From Bacteroidota bacterium (GTDB taxonomy: Bacteria > Bacteroidota > Bacteroidia > Bacteroidales > VadinHA17): a DNA stretch of 64,000 nucleotides. Where the stretch lies: positions 73,824 through 137,823 of the forward strand of contig JADKBL010000007.1 of the NCBI GenBank assembly GCA_016718875.1. Reading direction: 5' to 3'. Below the pieces are notes generated by a model. That model ran no database searches. It saw only the letters and a program-made list of their open reading frames with translations, and was not told where the DNA came from. The position numbers and the translations under genes are program-made. Numbering within the stretch: the stretch's first letter is position 1; every line of letters starts with the position of its first letter. This document shows positions 19,264 through 27,954 of this stretch, piece by piece.

Positions 19264-19808
19264 ATGAGAAAAGAAAAGTATATATCATTTTTTGCACTGC
19301 TTTTGATTTCGGTATCATTAGTAGCTCAATCATCAGGATTTTACGATTTTAAAGTAAAAACTCTTGAGGGACAGGATTTTGATTTCAGTTCACTTAAAGG
19401 GAAAAAGGTTATGGTTGTGAATGTGGCATCAAAATGCGGACTCACTCCACAGTATAAGGATCTGGAGGAAGTGTATGAGAAGTACAAGTCTGATAATTTT
19501 GTGATTATCGGTTTCCTGCAAATAATTTCATGAACCAGGAGCCCGGTACAGCTGGTGAGATACGTAAATTCTGCAGCGATAATTACGGTGTGACTTTCCC
19601 GATCATGGAGAAAATCTCTGTTAAGGGTGATGATATGCATCCTGTTTACCAGTGGCTTACATCTAAGTCAAAGAATGGAGTAAAGGATTCGGATGTGAGC
19701 TGGAATTTCCAGAAGTACCTGATTGATGAGAAGGGTAATCTTATTGAAGTCATTCCTCCAAAGGAAAAACCAACATCCGATAAGGTTATCGCCTGGATTT
19801 CTGAGTAA
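19264..19808 (+). pseudogene. Exported glutathione peroxidase, one frameshift
   Basis: A signal peptide (ends LVAQ) is followed by a GPx domain: the peroxidatic Cys in SKCGLTPQY, then GFPANNFMNQEPG, the candidate resolving Cys in RKFCSDNYGV and the WNFQKYL motif. These features fit a thioredoxin-dependent, Cys-type GPx. One base is missing at about 19513, where GGTTTCC TGCAAAT should read with three C for GFPANNF. Everything else is conserved, so a homopolymer misread is likely. The usual FPCNQF Cys is replaced by Ala here. A second, intact GPx is at 44299. Confidence 0.85.
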
Positions 19809-19833
19809 GAAATTATATTCTTAAAAATTAATT

Positions 19834-19875
19834 TAACCGCAAAGGGCTGAAATAGTGTTTTTTGCGGTTATTTTA
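19834..19875 (+). terminator. Bidirectional terminator between convergent genes
   Basis: TAACCGCAAA (19834-19843) pairs with TTTGCGGTTA (19861-19870), a 10-bp stem followed by TTTTAT. It separates the GPx gene from the minus-strand phosphatase gene, whose stop codon lies at its edge. Confidence 0.7.
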
Positions 19876-22800
19876 TATTTTTATCCCCATTACCATTATA
19901 TCATCAATCTGGGGCAGTTTTCCTCTCCAGTTTTCAATCTCCTCGTCTAGTAACCGCCTCTGGTCATCCATGTTTTCCCTATGAATTGAAACCAGGAATT
20001 CCCTGAATTTCTGTGATTTATATTTTCTGGCTTTTGGGCCACCAAACTGGTCTGCGTATCCGTCAGAGAAGAGATAAATAATATCACCTTCGCGGCATTC
20101 AATGATATGGTTAGAAAAATCATTCTTTTCAGGGGAGTACCGTCCAATATCTATTTTATCAGCAGGGTAGATAATTATCTCTCCATCCCTGATCAGATAA
20201 AGAGGGTTGTGAGCAGCTGAGAACTGTAACATCTTAGTGTCCGGATTGAAAATGCAGAGTGCTATATCCATCCCGTCATAGGTCGTCAGCTCTCTTTCTC
20301 TTCCCTGGTGAAGTGATTCCTGTATACGTTCCCTGAGCAGATCAAGAATGGTTGAAGCCTTGCATATTTGCAGGGATTTGACAATATCATTCAGGGCACT
20401 TATACCAAGCATACTCATAAATGATCCGGGTACTCCATGTCCCGTACAATCACCAACGGAAAAGAAAATGTGAGTGTTATTTTTTGCTATCCAGTAAAAA
20501 TCACCGCTCACAATATCCCTGGGTTTATTAAGGATAAAGTACTCTCTGAGAATATTATCTATAAGTCTTTTCGGAGGCAGTACAGCTGTCTGAATCCTGT
20601 AAGCATACCTGATGCTTGACTGGATTTCCTCTTTCTGGGCTTCAATCTGATCACGCTGCTCTTCGGCAATGTCTCTCTGAAGAGCTATTTCTGTCTTCTG
20701 TGACTCAAGTTCCCTGTTTTTATTCCTGATCTCCTCTGTCCGTTTTGCCACTTCCATTTCAAGCTTTTCCTTATCCTTTTCAAGCTTGGATACCCTCTGT
20801 TTTATATACATATAAATTCCAATGACTACAAGAAGCAGCATTGTGGCAAGGAACCACCACCTTTTCCAGAATGGGGGTCTTACAATAAATGAATATACTG
20901 AATCATCCGAAATGTGCCAGGTTTTATTATCTAAACTCACTTCAACCCTGAAGGAGTAATTACCCGGAGGAAGCTGAGAGTAGGTGAGAGTCTGATTTCG
21001 GTTAGAATATAGCCACTCCAGATCATATCCTTCAAGCTTATAGCGGTATGTCATTCCTTCGGGATTGCTGAACCATATTCCAGTATAGCCAAAGGTAAAA
21101 TTGTTCTCATTATATCTAAACTTAATCCGGCCCTCATCTATTGGGTTATAAAACAGATTACGCACTGAAAGAAAAACCCTTGGGATCTGGCCAATGAGTT
21201 TAAGATAATCGGGATTATAAATAATTATTCCGGTTTCAGTGCCTATCCAGATGTGACCATCCTTATCAGTATAAACCGAGTTTAGTACCGGATACTGGTA
21301 GGCAAGACCAGAATTCTCTCCAAGTTCAAGCAATAATCCCTTATCAGGTTTATAGAATGAGAATCCCCTTTTTGATATTACTACCAGGTTATTCAGTTTG
21401 TCAAAAACAATCGACTGTATCTGGTCAAATGTAATTCCGTCCTCTTTACCCAGAACCTTTGTACTGTTTGATGTTATTCTGATTATACCTTTTTCTCCTG
21501 TATTGAACCAGGCATCGCCGCTGGAATCTGTTGCAACACTGTAAAGCTGAGAAAACCTTACATTTTCATTTTTTATAAGAATAAGGCTGTCATTCAGTAT
21601 GTAAGCAGGATATTTAAGTGATCCTGCAAGCCAGGTTCTACCTGAAATGTCTGTTTTTGTTTCATAAATGTAAGAATTCTGAAGTTCGGGATAAGAGAAT
21701 TTCAGAAAAGCTGATTTTTCAAGATCATAGCAGGAGACTCCGCCCCCAAGTGTAGAGAGCCATACAAGGTTATCACTGCCTGATATGGAAATAACATTGT
21801 TATCATTTAACTGGCCGGGAGCTGTGAAGCTGGTAAACTCAAGACTCTCTGGATTTATCCTGAAGGCTCCGCCTCCGTAAGTTCCCGCCCAGATAAAACC
21901 ATTTTGATCAGAAAAGAGGGAAATAAAATTATCCTTAAGCCTAAGCCTGGTACTAATGTTATCCCATTTGAACTGGCCTGTATTGTCCTGAATCCCCCGG
22001 AATAATCCGGCTTCACTCCCTACCCAAAGTCCATTGTTTTTGTCGTGTGTAATTCCATATGCAGAAATAAACGGAGTTCCGGTACTTTTATTAAGAAATT
22101 CGAAAGCAGGAGGCAGTGCCTGAATAATACCCTGTTTTCCGCCAATCCATATGTTTTCCTCACTATCCTTAATAATTGTATTTATTCTGGCAGGTATCAG
22201 TCCCTCATTAAGCCTGATCTGGTGGTATAGAGGAATTCCGGGATTTGTAAGCTTCAGTTGTACCACACCTTGTTTTTCAGTACTGATCCAGAAATCATTT
22301 TCAAGGCTCATAGTAAATCCGGTAACAGGACCAAATTCCCAACCTTCAATAGGGCTGAAGATCTTTTTTTCAGTATCATATGCAGACAGTCCTTTTTCTT
22401 CAGTTCCTATCCAGAGACGTTCGTCGGAAGATGATTTCAGAACTCTCACAATATTGTCATTCAGGCCATCTTTCATTGAAATGACCTCACATTTCCAGTC
22501 TGAAATACGGGTTATACCATTATCAGTAGCCAGCCAGAAGATGCCTTTACTGTCCTTTTCAATATCATAAACATAGTTATCTGACAGACCCTCATCGCTG
22601 TCAATGTTGATAAGGTATCTGCCGTCATATCTGTATATGCCTTCTCCGAGTGTGGAAAAGATTATGACACCTGTGCTGTCAGTTTCGATATCTGTTATCT
22701 CAATACTTCCAAGACCCTCCTCCGGTTTGAATGGCCAGAATGTATTACCATCATAGCGAGTAATCCTGCCTGATTTGTGGCCAATCCACATTTCCCCACC

Positions 22801-23067
22801 GCCAACATCTTTAATAGCAGTTATACTGTTGTCAGACAACCCATCAGTGGTGGTGTATTCTGTGTAGTTTATACCATCGAATCTGAATAATCCACGATCT
22901 GTTCCAAACCAGATCCAACCTTTTGGTGACTGGTATATTACTTCAACATTATACTCTTCTTTGCCCTTGAAAAGCTGGTGGGGTTTCAAAAAAGGGGTCT
23001 GTGCCGAAACTTCATTATTTATGAATAGCAACGCTGAAAGCATGAGAGAAGCAAGGGCTCTTTTCAT
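19873..23067 (-). CDS. Periplasmic beta-propeller sensor with cytosolic SpoIIE phosphatase
   Basis: 1064 residues from the Met at 23067 (MKRALASLMLS...SAQ is a clean signal peptide). The order is signal; about 600 residues of two-component-regulator propeller repeats (IWFGTDRGLFRFDGI, MWIGHKSGRITRYDG and so on); a Y_Y_Y domain (YKLEGYDLEW); one membrane helix (WWFLATMLLLVVIGIYMYI); a coiled coil; and a SpoIIE/PP2C phosphatase. The phosphatase has its metal sites in VSGDFYW, GDCTGHGVPGSFMS, LFSDGYADQFGG and IDDIMVMGI. It would turn an extracytoplasmic signal into Ser/Thr dephosphorylation, for example of an anti-sigma antagonist, but no such partner is nearby. Its start lies just past the stop of the YceI gene, so it is probably in one operon with that group. 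Confidence 0.93.
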   Translation of the reverse strand: MKRALASLMLSALLFINNEVSAQTPFLKPHQLFKGKEEYNVEVIYQSPKGWIWFGTDRGLFRFDGINYTEYTTTDGLSDNSITAIKDVGGGEMWIGHKSGRITRYDGNTFWPFKPEEGLGSIEITDIETDSTGVIIFSTLGEGIYRYDGRYLINIDSDEGLSDNYVYDIEKDSKGIFWLATDNGITRISDWKCEVISMKDGLNDNIVRVLKSSSDERLWIGTEEKGLSAYDTEKKIFSPIEGWEFGPVTGFTMSLENDFWISTEKQGVVQLKLTNPGIPLYHQIRLNEGLIPARINTIIKDSEENIWIGGKQGIIQALPPAFEFLNKSTGTPFISAYGITHDKNNGLWVGSEAGLFRGIQDNTGQFKWDNISTRLRLKDNFISLFSDQNGFIWAGTYGGGAFRINPESLEFTSFTAPGQLNDNNVISISGSDNLVWLSTLGGGVSCYDLEKSAFLKFSYPELQNSYIYETKTDISGRTWLAGSLKYPAYILNDSLILIKNENVRFSQLYSVATDSSGDAWFNTGEKGIIRITSNSTKVLGKEDGITFDQIQSIVFDKLNNLVVISKRGFSFYKPDKGLLLELGENSGLAYQYPVLNSVYTDKDGHIWIGTETGIIIYNPDYLKLIGQIPRVFLSVRNLFYNPIDEGRIKFRYNENNFTFGYTGIWFSNPEGMTYRYKLEGYDLEWLYSNRNQTLTYSQLPPGNYSFRVEVSLDNKTWHISDDSVYSFIVRPPFWKRWWFLATMLLLVVIGIYMYIKQRVSKLEKDKEKLEMEVAKRTEEIRNKNRELESQKTEIALQRDIAEEQRDQIEAQKEEIQSSIRYAYRIQTAVLPPKRLIDNILREYFILNKPRDIVSGDFYWIAKNNTHIFFSVGDCTGHGVPGSFMSMLGISALNDIVKSLQICKASTILDLLRERIQESLHQGRERELTTYDGMDIALCIFNPDTKMLQFSAAHNPLYLIRDGEIIIYPADKIDIGRYSPEKNDFSNHIIECREGDIIYLFSDGYADQFGGPKARKYKSQKFREFLVSIHRENMDDQRRLLDEEIENWRGKLPQIDDIMVMGIKI

Positions 23068-23068
23068 A

Positions 23069-23644
23069 TTACTTTTCAGATGAGGTAAGTGCAAAGTTGA
23101 TTTCTACTTTTATTTCCTCAGCAATTTTCTGATTCAGTATTGAAGGAATACTGATATCGTGATCAGCAAGAAAAACAGTAAAGTTAGCACTGACATCTAT
23201 TTTTTTCTCACCAACAATGAGATCGCATCTTACAATTCTGTCATTTTCAACACCATGAATATACATTTTCCCTTTGGCTCTTATTTTGTAAGTACCAGGA
23301 ACAGAAAGATCAACCTCCTCAATTATTTTTCCCTTGAAGGTAGAGTTGGGGTATGTTTCTGTCTCCATGTAATCCTCATTAAAATGCGTTTTCTGAAGGC
23401 TGCTGTTAAAACCCTCGAAGGTTTTTGTCGGGATCAGGAAGGAGAATGACCTGTCTGTAAGGTTTATTGCTCCGGCAAGGCTCCTGCTCGATGCCTTTAT
23501 TATTTCAAGAGGTGCGTCGGAAAGGAAGCTTGCCTGTCCGTTTCTGCAGGTATATACACTACCCTTTTCCTGGAAGCTGCAGATTATAAACATTCCAAGA
23601 ATAAATGATAGTGAAATGCTTTTTTCCCTTATTTTTTTAAGCAT
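23069..23644 (-). CDS. YceI-like protein
   Basis: 191 residues with a hydrophobic N-terminus (about 8-24) for export. The remainder fits the YceI lipocalin-like barrel: YTCRNGQASFLSDAPLE at the start, then SFSFLIPTKTFEGF, FNEDYMETETYPNSTFKG and GKMYIHGVENDR. YceI proteins bind isoprenoid or amphipathic ligands in the periplasm. It lies between the DUF5777 protein (3 bases away) and the propeller-phosphatase (1 base away) on the same strand, in a run that also contains cytochrome c and Rieske proteins. Confidence 0.88.
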   Translation of the reverse strand: MLKKIREKSISLSFILGMFIICSFQEKGSVYTCRNGQASFLSDAPLEIIKASSRSLAGAINLTDRSFSFLIPTKTFEGFNSSLQKTHFNEDYMETETYPNSTFKGKIIEEVDLSVPGTYKIRAKGKMYIHGVENDRIVRCDLIVGEKKIDVSANFTVFLADHDISIPSILNQKIAEEIKVEINFALTSSEK

Positions 23645-23647
23645 CTG

Positions 23648-24544
23648 TTATTTTATGTTTTTATTTTTCCTTCCTGTCGGGAAGACTCTGTAAATATTGA
23701 AACCGAAAAAGATATCTCCATCTGACCATTTGCCTTCTGTCCCGGTAATGTATCCTCTGGCAAACATCAGCTGCGAGTTTGTAGCCATTATCTGGAATAC
23801 ATGTCCGGCGGCTTCAATGTCAAATCCGAGACCCAGTGAATTGGCATAGTCATCAGCAGTCTTTCCTGGTAGAAGCCAGTAATATTCTCCATTGATGGAA
23901 AACTTACGCGTGAGCTTATACCTTCCGCCGAATCCGACTGAAAAAATATTATTCTGATCTTCAGGTGTCGGTACCAGGTTTTTATGAATAAAAGAAGGTG
24001 ATAGCTGAAATGAAAGATTCCTGTTGAACTTTCTTGAAATCAGTACCTGCGTTGCATATGAGAGTCTTGAAGAGAAAAGATTATCCCTGTCAGGTTCTTC
24101 CCATTTGAGTGTCTTTATAAAGACAGCCTGGTAAACTGATACTGTAACAGGAATATTTTTAAGACCGGTTTGTTGCCTGAGTACCTTGATTTTGACAGAA
24201 CCGTCATATGTCTTTTCAAAAGTGCTTCTCCCGATCGAAAGTCCGACAATGTCTTTTATTCCATATTCGAAGCCCAGACGGGTAGTGCCCTGATCAATGC
24301 CAAAAAGAGTATATATCCCCTGATTGACTGCTCCGAACCTGTGAGAGATGTTAAATTGCAGATCCAGATGTCCTGGTATTTCTGATGATTGTCCGTTCAC
24401 TATCGTTGTACCTTTGAATGTACCATTAACATAATCGGGAGTTTTTGCATCTGACATATTGTTCAGGATCTGATCGAGATCCTGGGAATATACTGATATA
24501 CAGTATATTAAAAACAGGTTAAGGAGTAGAAGAATTTTTTTCAT
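23648..24544 (-). CDS. DUF5777-type outer-membrane beta-barrel protein
   Basis: 298 residues from the Met at 24544, which opens a standard signal peptide (ends SVYSQ). The body has alternating amphipathic strands (LDLQFNISHRFG, TRLGFEYGIKDIVGLSIGRST, RLSYATQVLISRKF, FSINGEYYWLLPG) that suggest a barrel in the outer membrane. The pattern, length and gene neighbourhood match the DUF5777 family. It starts 4 bases from the end of the monoheme cytochrome gene. The transport or structural role is unknown. Confidence 0.8.
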   Translation of the reverse strand: MKKILLLLNLFLIYCISVYSQDLDQILNNMSDAKTPDYVNGTFKGTTIVNGQSSEIPGHLDLQFNISHRFGAVNQGIYTLFGIDQGTTRLGFEYGIKDIVGLSIGRSTFEKTYDGSVKIKVLRQQTGLKNIPVTVSVYQAVFIKTLKWEEPDRDNLFSSRLSYATQVLISRKFNRNLSFQLSPSFIHKNLVPTPEDQNNIFSVGFGGRYKLTRKFSINGEYYWLLPGKTADDYANSLGLGFDIEAAGHVFQIMATNSQLMFARGYITGTEGKWSDGDIFFGFNIYRVFPTGRKNKNIK

Positions 24545-24548
24545 CTGT

Positions 24549-24938
24549 TCAGTTTTCAGGTGCACCGTTATCCAGCCAGATATTAATAAGCTTAAGCTCA
24601 CAAGCCGGGAGTTTGCCACGGTCTTTTGGCATCTTTGCAAATCCGTTGAGATGGTTGACCACACCTCTCAGTCTGCCATCGTTAACTACAATCATTTCGC
24701 TCTTATAGCTGTCGTGCCTAACTCCGTTGTAGCTCACCTCTTCGCCATGACAAACTACACAGTTCACCTGCATAATTGCAGAGATCTTGGAATTCCAGGT
24801 AACATTGGTTGTATCACAATCGGGAGTTCCATAGAGATCAAGTTCATTTTTACTTACACACGATAATAATGCAACCGTTGTTAGCAGTAGAATAATTAGA
24901 GCATGTATGTTTGACTTCCTGCGCATTGAGCTATTCAA
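24549..24938 (-). CDS. Monoheme cytochrome c lipoprotein
   Basis: 129 residues. The signal ends in a lipobox with Cys27 (ALLSC). One heme-c site is present, CVVCH at 60-64, and Met103 in AKMPKDRG is a likely sixth ligand, with KLINIWLDNGAPEN at the end as in small class I-type c domains. It is probably anchored on the periplasmic face and passes electrons between the neighbouring Rieske protein and an unknown acceptor. Confidence 0.88.
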   Translation of the reverse strand: MNSSMRRKSNIHALIILLLTTVALLSCVSKNELDLYGTPDCDTTNVTWNSKISAIMQVNCVVCHGEEVSYNGVRHDSYKSEMIVVNDGRLRGVVNHLNGFAKMPKDRGKLPACELKLINIWLDNGAPEN

Positions 24939-25041
24939 ATGGGGACATGTAAATATAGATAAAAATGGTGATCCTCATTTAAAAACTTATTTCAACTCAT
25001 CTGCCTGACGGGGAGAGCTTAAGGTTTTTTCTCTGTTGTCT

Positions 25042-25479
25042 TTACTCGGTAATTGTAAGAATATTACCTGATCTGCTTACTTTGTATGATTTCAAAGCTA
25101 TAGCCGCCGGGCCGGTTATTACACTGCCAGTTAAAGAAAAAACTGAACCATGACTCGGACATTGAAGATTGTTAGATTTCGAACTGAAGTTAATCTGGGC
25201 TCCCTCATGAGTGCAGGAAGCTGCAAGAGCAACAAATCCGCTGCTGGCTGTATTCACCACAATGATGCCACTTACAATTTTGGATCCTCCGTTGTTATTC
25301 AGCACAGAATTGTCTCCAAGGGAAAGATCAATTATTATATCGGTTTTGATATCTGGTCCTTTAGGACTCTGGTCAACCGGTTTAAATTCAGTTTTCTCAC
25401 AGCTTGTAAGAATACCAGGAGCCAGTAAAAGTGCTGTTGTTCCCATTAGAACCCGCTGAATCAATAATCTTCTGTCCAT
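25042..25479 (-). CDS. Rieske [2Fe-2S] lipoprotein
   Basis: 145 residues. The N-terminus resembles a twin-Arg or lipoprotein leader (RRLLIQRVLMGTT, then Cys27). The Rieske cluster ligands are clear: Cys89-Thr-His91 and Cys107-Pro-Ser-His110 in SCTHEGA and CPSHGSVF, with the following GxxxxGPA loop. No cytochrome b subunit lies next to it, so this is a stand-alone Rieske carrier rather than part of a bc1 complex. It is the first gene of a minus-strand series with cytochrome c, DUF5777, YceI and the propeller-phosphatase. Confidence 0.92.
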   Translation of the reverse strand: MDRRLLIQRVLMGTTALLLAPGILTSCEKTEFKPVDQSPKGPDIKTDIIIDLSLGDNSVLNNNGGSKIVSGIIVVNTASSGFVALAASCTHEGAQINFSSKSNNLQCPSHGSVFSLTGSVITGPAAIALKSYKVSRSGNILTITE

Positions 25480-25635
25480 AATCGGTAAATTTAGATACTA
25501 TATTATAGAACAACCGGAGTTGCTTTTTGTTAAGTCCTTTATATAACTTTTTTCATTAATATTGTGGATGTGTTTCAGATCACTTTTAAATTGTTCTTCT
25601 GGTTATCAATCAAATAATTATTATATCCACATCGT

Positions 25636-26553
25636 ATGCCATTAAATATTCCTGATAAACTACCGGCAATTGAATTCCTTCAAAAAGAGAATATCTTTTT
25701 AATGGATGAATCGAGGGCAATGCACCAGGATATACGTCCACTTAAAATTGCTTTGCTTAATCTGATGCCGGTAAAGATCACCACGGAGATAGACCTTGTA
25801 AGAATTCTGTCCAATTCACCACTACAGGTGGAACTTGAACTCATCAAGCTTTCAACCCATACATCAAAAACGACTCCAAGGGAGCATATGCAGGCTTTTT
25901 ATAAGGACTTCAAACATATTGTAAACCATAAATATGATGGTCTTATAATTACCGGTGCTCCGGTGGAACAGATGCCATTTGAGGAGGTTACATACTGGGA
26001 GGAACTTACGGGTATCTTTGACTGGGCCAGGACCAATGTTACATCATCAATGTTCATCTGCTGGGGAGCACAGGCAGCGCTTTACCATTATTACGGCATA
26101 CCAAAATACCCTCTTGAGAAAAAGATGTTCGGAGTATTCAGACATACCAAGAACGATCCTAAACATCCTATTTTCAGGGGATTCGATGATTTATTCTACG
26201 TGCCGCACAGTCGTCATACTGAAATACGCAGGAAGGATATTATAAAAGTACCAGGACTTAAGATTCTATCAGAATCGGAGGTTTCAGGTGTGAATATTGT
26301 TGCTGCAGTCAATGGCCGTGAGTTTTTTCTGACAGGACATGCAGAATACTCCCCTGATACTCTTGACAAGGAGTACAAACGAGATCTGTCCAAAAATCTT
26401 CCTATTGATTTGCCGGCAAACTATTACCCCGACAATAATCCGGAAAGCAAACCACTTGTTCAATGGCGCTCACATGCAAATCTCCTGTTTGGTAACTGGC
26501 TGAATTATTTTGTTTATCAGATTACTCCTTATAATATTGAAGCTATTGGATAA
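25636..26553 (+). CDS. metA: Homoserine O-acyltransferase (MetA type)
   Basis: 305 residues, the normal size. MetA transfers a succinyl or acetyl group to homoserine, the committed step of methionine synthesis. Catalytic residues are visible: Cys142 in FICWGAQAALYHYYG, His235 and Glu237 in TGHAEY. The sequence PREHMQAFYKDF and the PHSRHTE motif are typical. Whether acetyl- or succinyl-CoA is used cannot be read reliably. I saw no SAM riboswitch in the 150 bases upstream. Monocistronic. Confidence 0.95.
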   Translation: MPLNIPDKLPAIEFLQKENIFLMDESRAMHQDIRPLKIALLNLMPVKITTEIDLVRILSNSPLQVELELIKLSTHTSKTTPREHMQAFYKDFKHIVNHKYDGLIITGAPVEQMPFEEVTYWEELTGIFDWARTNVTSSMFICWGAQAALYHYYGIPKYPLEKKMFGVFRHTKNDPKHPIFRGFDDLFYVPHSRHTEIRRKDIIKVPGLKILSESEVSGVNIVAAVNGREFFLTGHAEYSPDTLDKEYKRDLSKNLPIDLPANYYPDNNPESKPLVQWRSHANLLFGNWLNYFVYQITPYNIEAIG

Positions 26554-26652
26554 CCGGATGCAACGGGATCCTTGTTTATGGCAGCGTATAAACAGTTAAT
26601 TAACAAATGTTTGTTAAATATTGTTTGAAGGAGTATTTAATTCAGATTTTAC

Positions 26653-27364
26653 ATGAACAGAGAGTCTATCACGATAAATACTTCTTCTGTCATCAGAATA
26701 CTTTTTATTACTGTTGCAATACTCATTCTGGGTTACATTTCACTTCAGACTTAATAAATATATTGGCGGATATTTGATTACCAGTCTAAAGCCATTGTTT
26801 GAACTGAGTGGTGATAGCAATCTTACTTCTTTTTATTCTGCCTTATTGCTTTTATTTATTTCAGGCTTGCTGTTCCTTATTACGAACCTTATTAAATTAA
26901 ATATTAATAAATATGAATTCCGGTGGGTTTTATTGTCAGTTATCTTTTTATATCTGTCTGTCGACGAATCCGTTAATATTCATGCCCGATTAGGTGCTGT
27001 CTTTAAGAAAATAATAGGAAGTGGAAATCTTCCGGATTATTTCCAGTATGGATGGGTGCTGCCCTACCTCATAGTACTGGTTTTTCTTAGCTTATATTTT
27101 GCCAGATTTTTCTTTAGTTTTGATAGGAAAACCATTGTCAGATTTGCAATTGCATTTATCGTATATGTTACCGGTGCTGCAGGGATGGAGATGATTGAAT
27201 CAAAATTCCATGTGTTATACGGCACCTATCACCTGATGTATAAAATCTTAGTTGCTATTGAAGAAATTATGGAAATGACAGGATCCATTCTGTTTATAAG
27301 GGCCTTGCTGATTTATATATCAGAGAATTTCGCTGATTCCGGAATAAAGGTCGTCAGAAAATAG
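26653..27364 (+). CDS. Integral membrane protein, N-terminus frameshifted
   Basis: Not a family I recognise. The product (about 235 residues) seems to begin at ATG 26653, whose frame reads MNRESITINTSS and a first hydrophobic helix, then hits TAA at 26751. The next frame continues smoothly from LNKYIGGYLITSLKPLF to 27364, so one base is off near 26745. It has four or five further hydrophobic segments (about YSALLLLFISGLLFLI, VLLSVIFLYLSV, LPYLIVLVFLSLYFA, FAIAFIVYVTGAAG). Charged motifs between helices, DESVNIHARLG and EEIMEMTGS, may be functional. It converges on the methyltransferase-like gene with 8 bases between. Confidence 0.6.
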
Positions 27365-27372
27365 TTTTGATC

Positions 27373-27882
27373 TCAAAACAGGAATGGAATAAACATTTTG
27401 GTAACCTTCATGTATTCCCGGTACGACTCTCCGAATTTTGTTATCATCTCTTTTTCCTCGATAAGGGCAGTTATGATTACAGCTACCATGTTAATTGTTC
27501 CGAGAACCAGTTGCAAGGGCCCGGTATCTTTCAGCATTATACCTGTACCGAGCAGAAAAACTGAAAGATAGAGTGGATGACGGATATAGCCATAAATTCC
27601 TGATTTTACCAGGACAGATGTGTTTTCGAAATTGCTATCAGGTTTACCTACACTTTTAAGTAAAAGAAATCCTGCTGTAACAGGATAAATAGAAAATATC
27701 AAGAGAAGCCAGGAAGAGATGTGGACGGCGGAGAAAGGATCATTAAACCAGACCCTGAAATTCAGTAAAAACAGGATAAATACACTTTCAAATGCAAAGA
27801 ACCTTGCAATACCATGATATCTCCATGTTTGATTGAAAGGAACCACGAGACAAGTATTATTAAAAGAGTTCCTGGATAACAT
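27373..27882 (-). CDS. Isoprenylcysteine-methyltransferase-like membrane protein
   Basis: 169 residues with four hydrophobic helices. The C-terminal half matches the ICMT/PEMT-like membrane methyltransferase fold: GIYGYIRHPLYLSVFLLGTG, then EEKEMITKFGESYREYM, the usual RHP and E-x8-Y pattern for SAM binding. In bacteria the substrate of these proteins is generally unknown. No gene next to it tells the substrate. Confidence 0.82.
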   Translation of the reverse strand: MLSRNSFNNTCLVVPFNQTWRYHGIARFFAFESVFILFLLNFRVWFNDPFSAVHISSWLLLIFSIYPVTAGFLLLKSVGKPDSNFENTSVLVKSGIYGYIRHPLYLSVFLLGTGIMLKDTGPLQLVLGTINMVAVIITALIEEKEMITKFGESYREYMKVTKMFIPFLF

Positions 27883-27954
27883 AAATATTCATGATTTTAC
27901 AAGCGGTTTTTCAGGGAAAAGCTGAATTAATTGATTTGATATAGTTATAAACTT

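Noticed and set aside
25480..25635. SAM riboswitch upstream of metA
   Set aside because: I looked for the paired elements and conserved purine-rich core and found none. The spacer is AT-rich without a clear fold.
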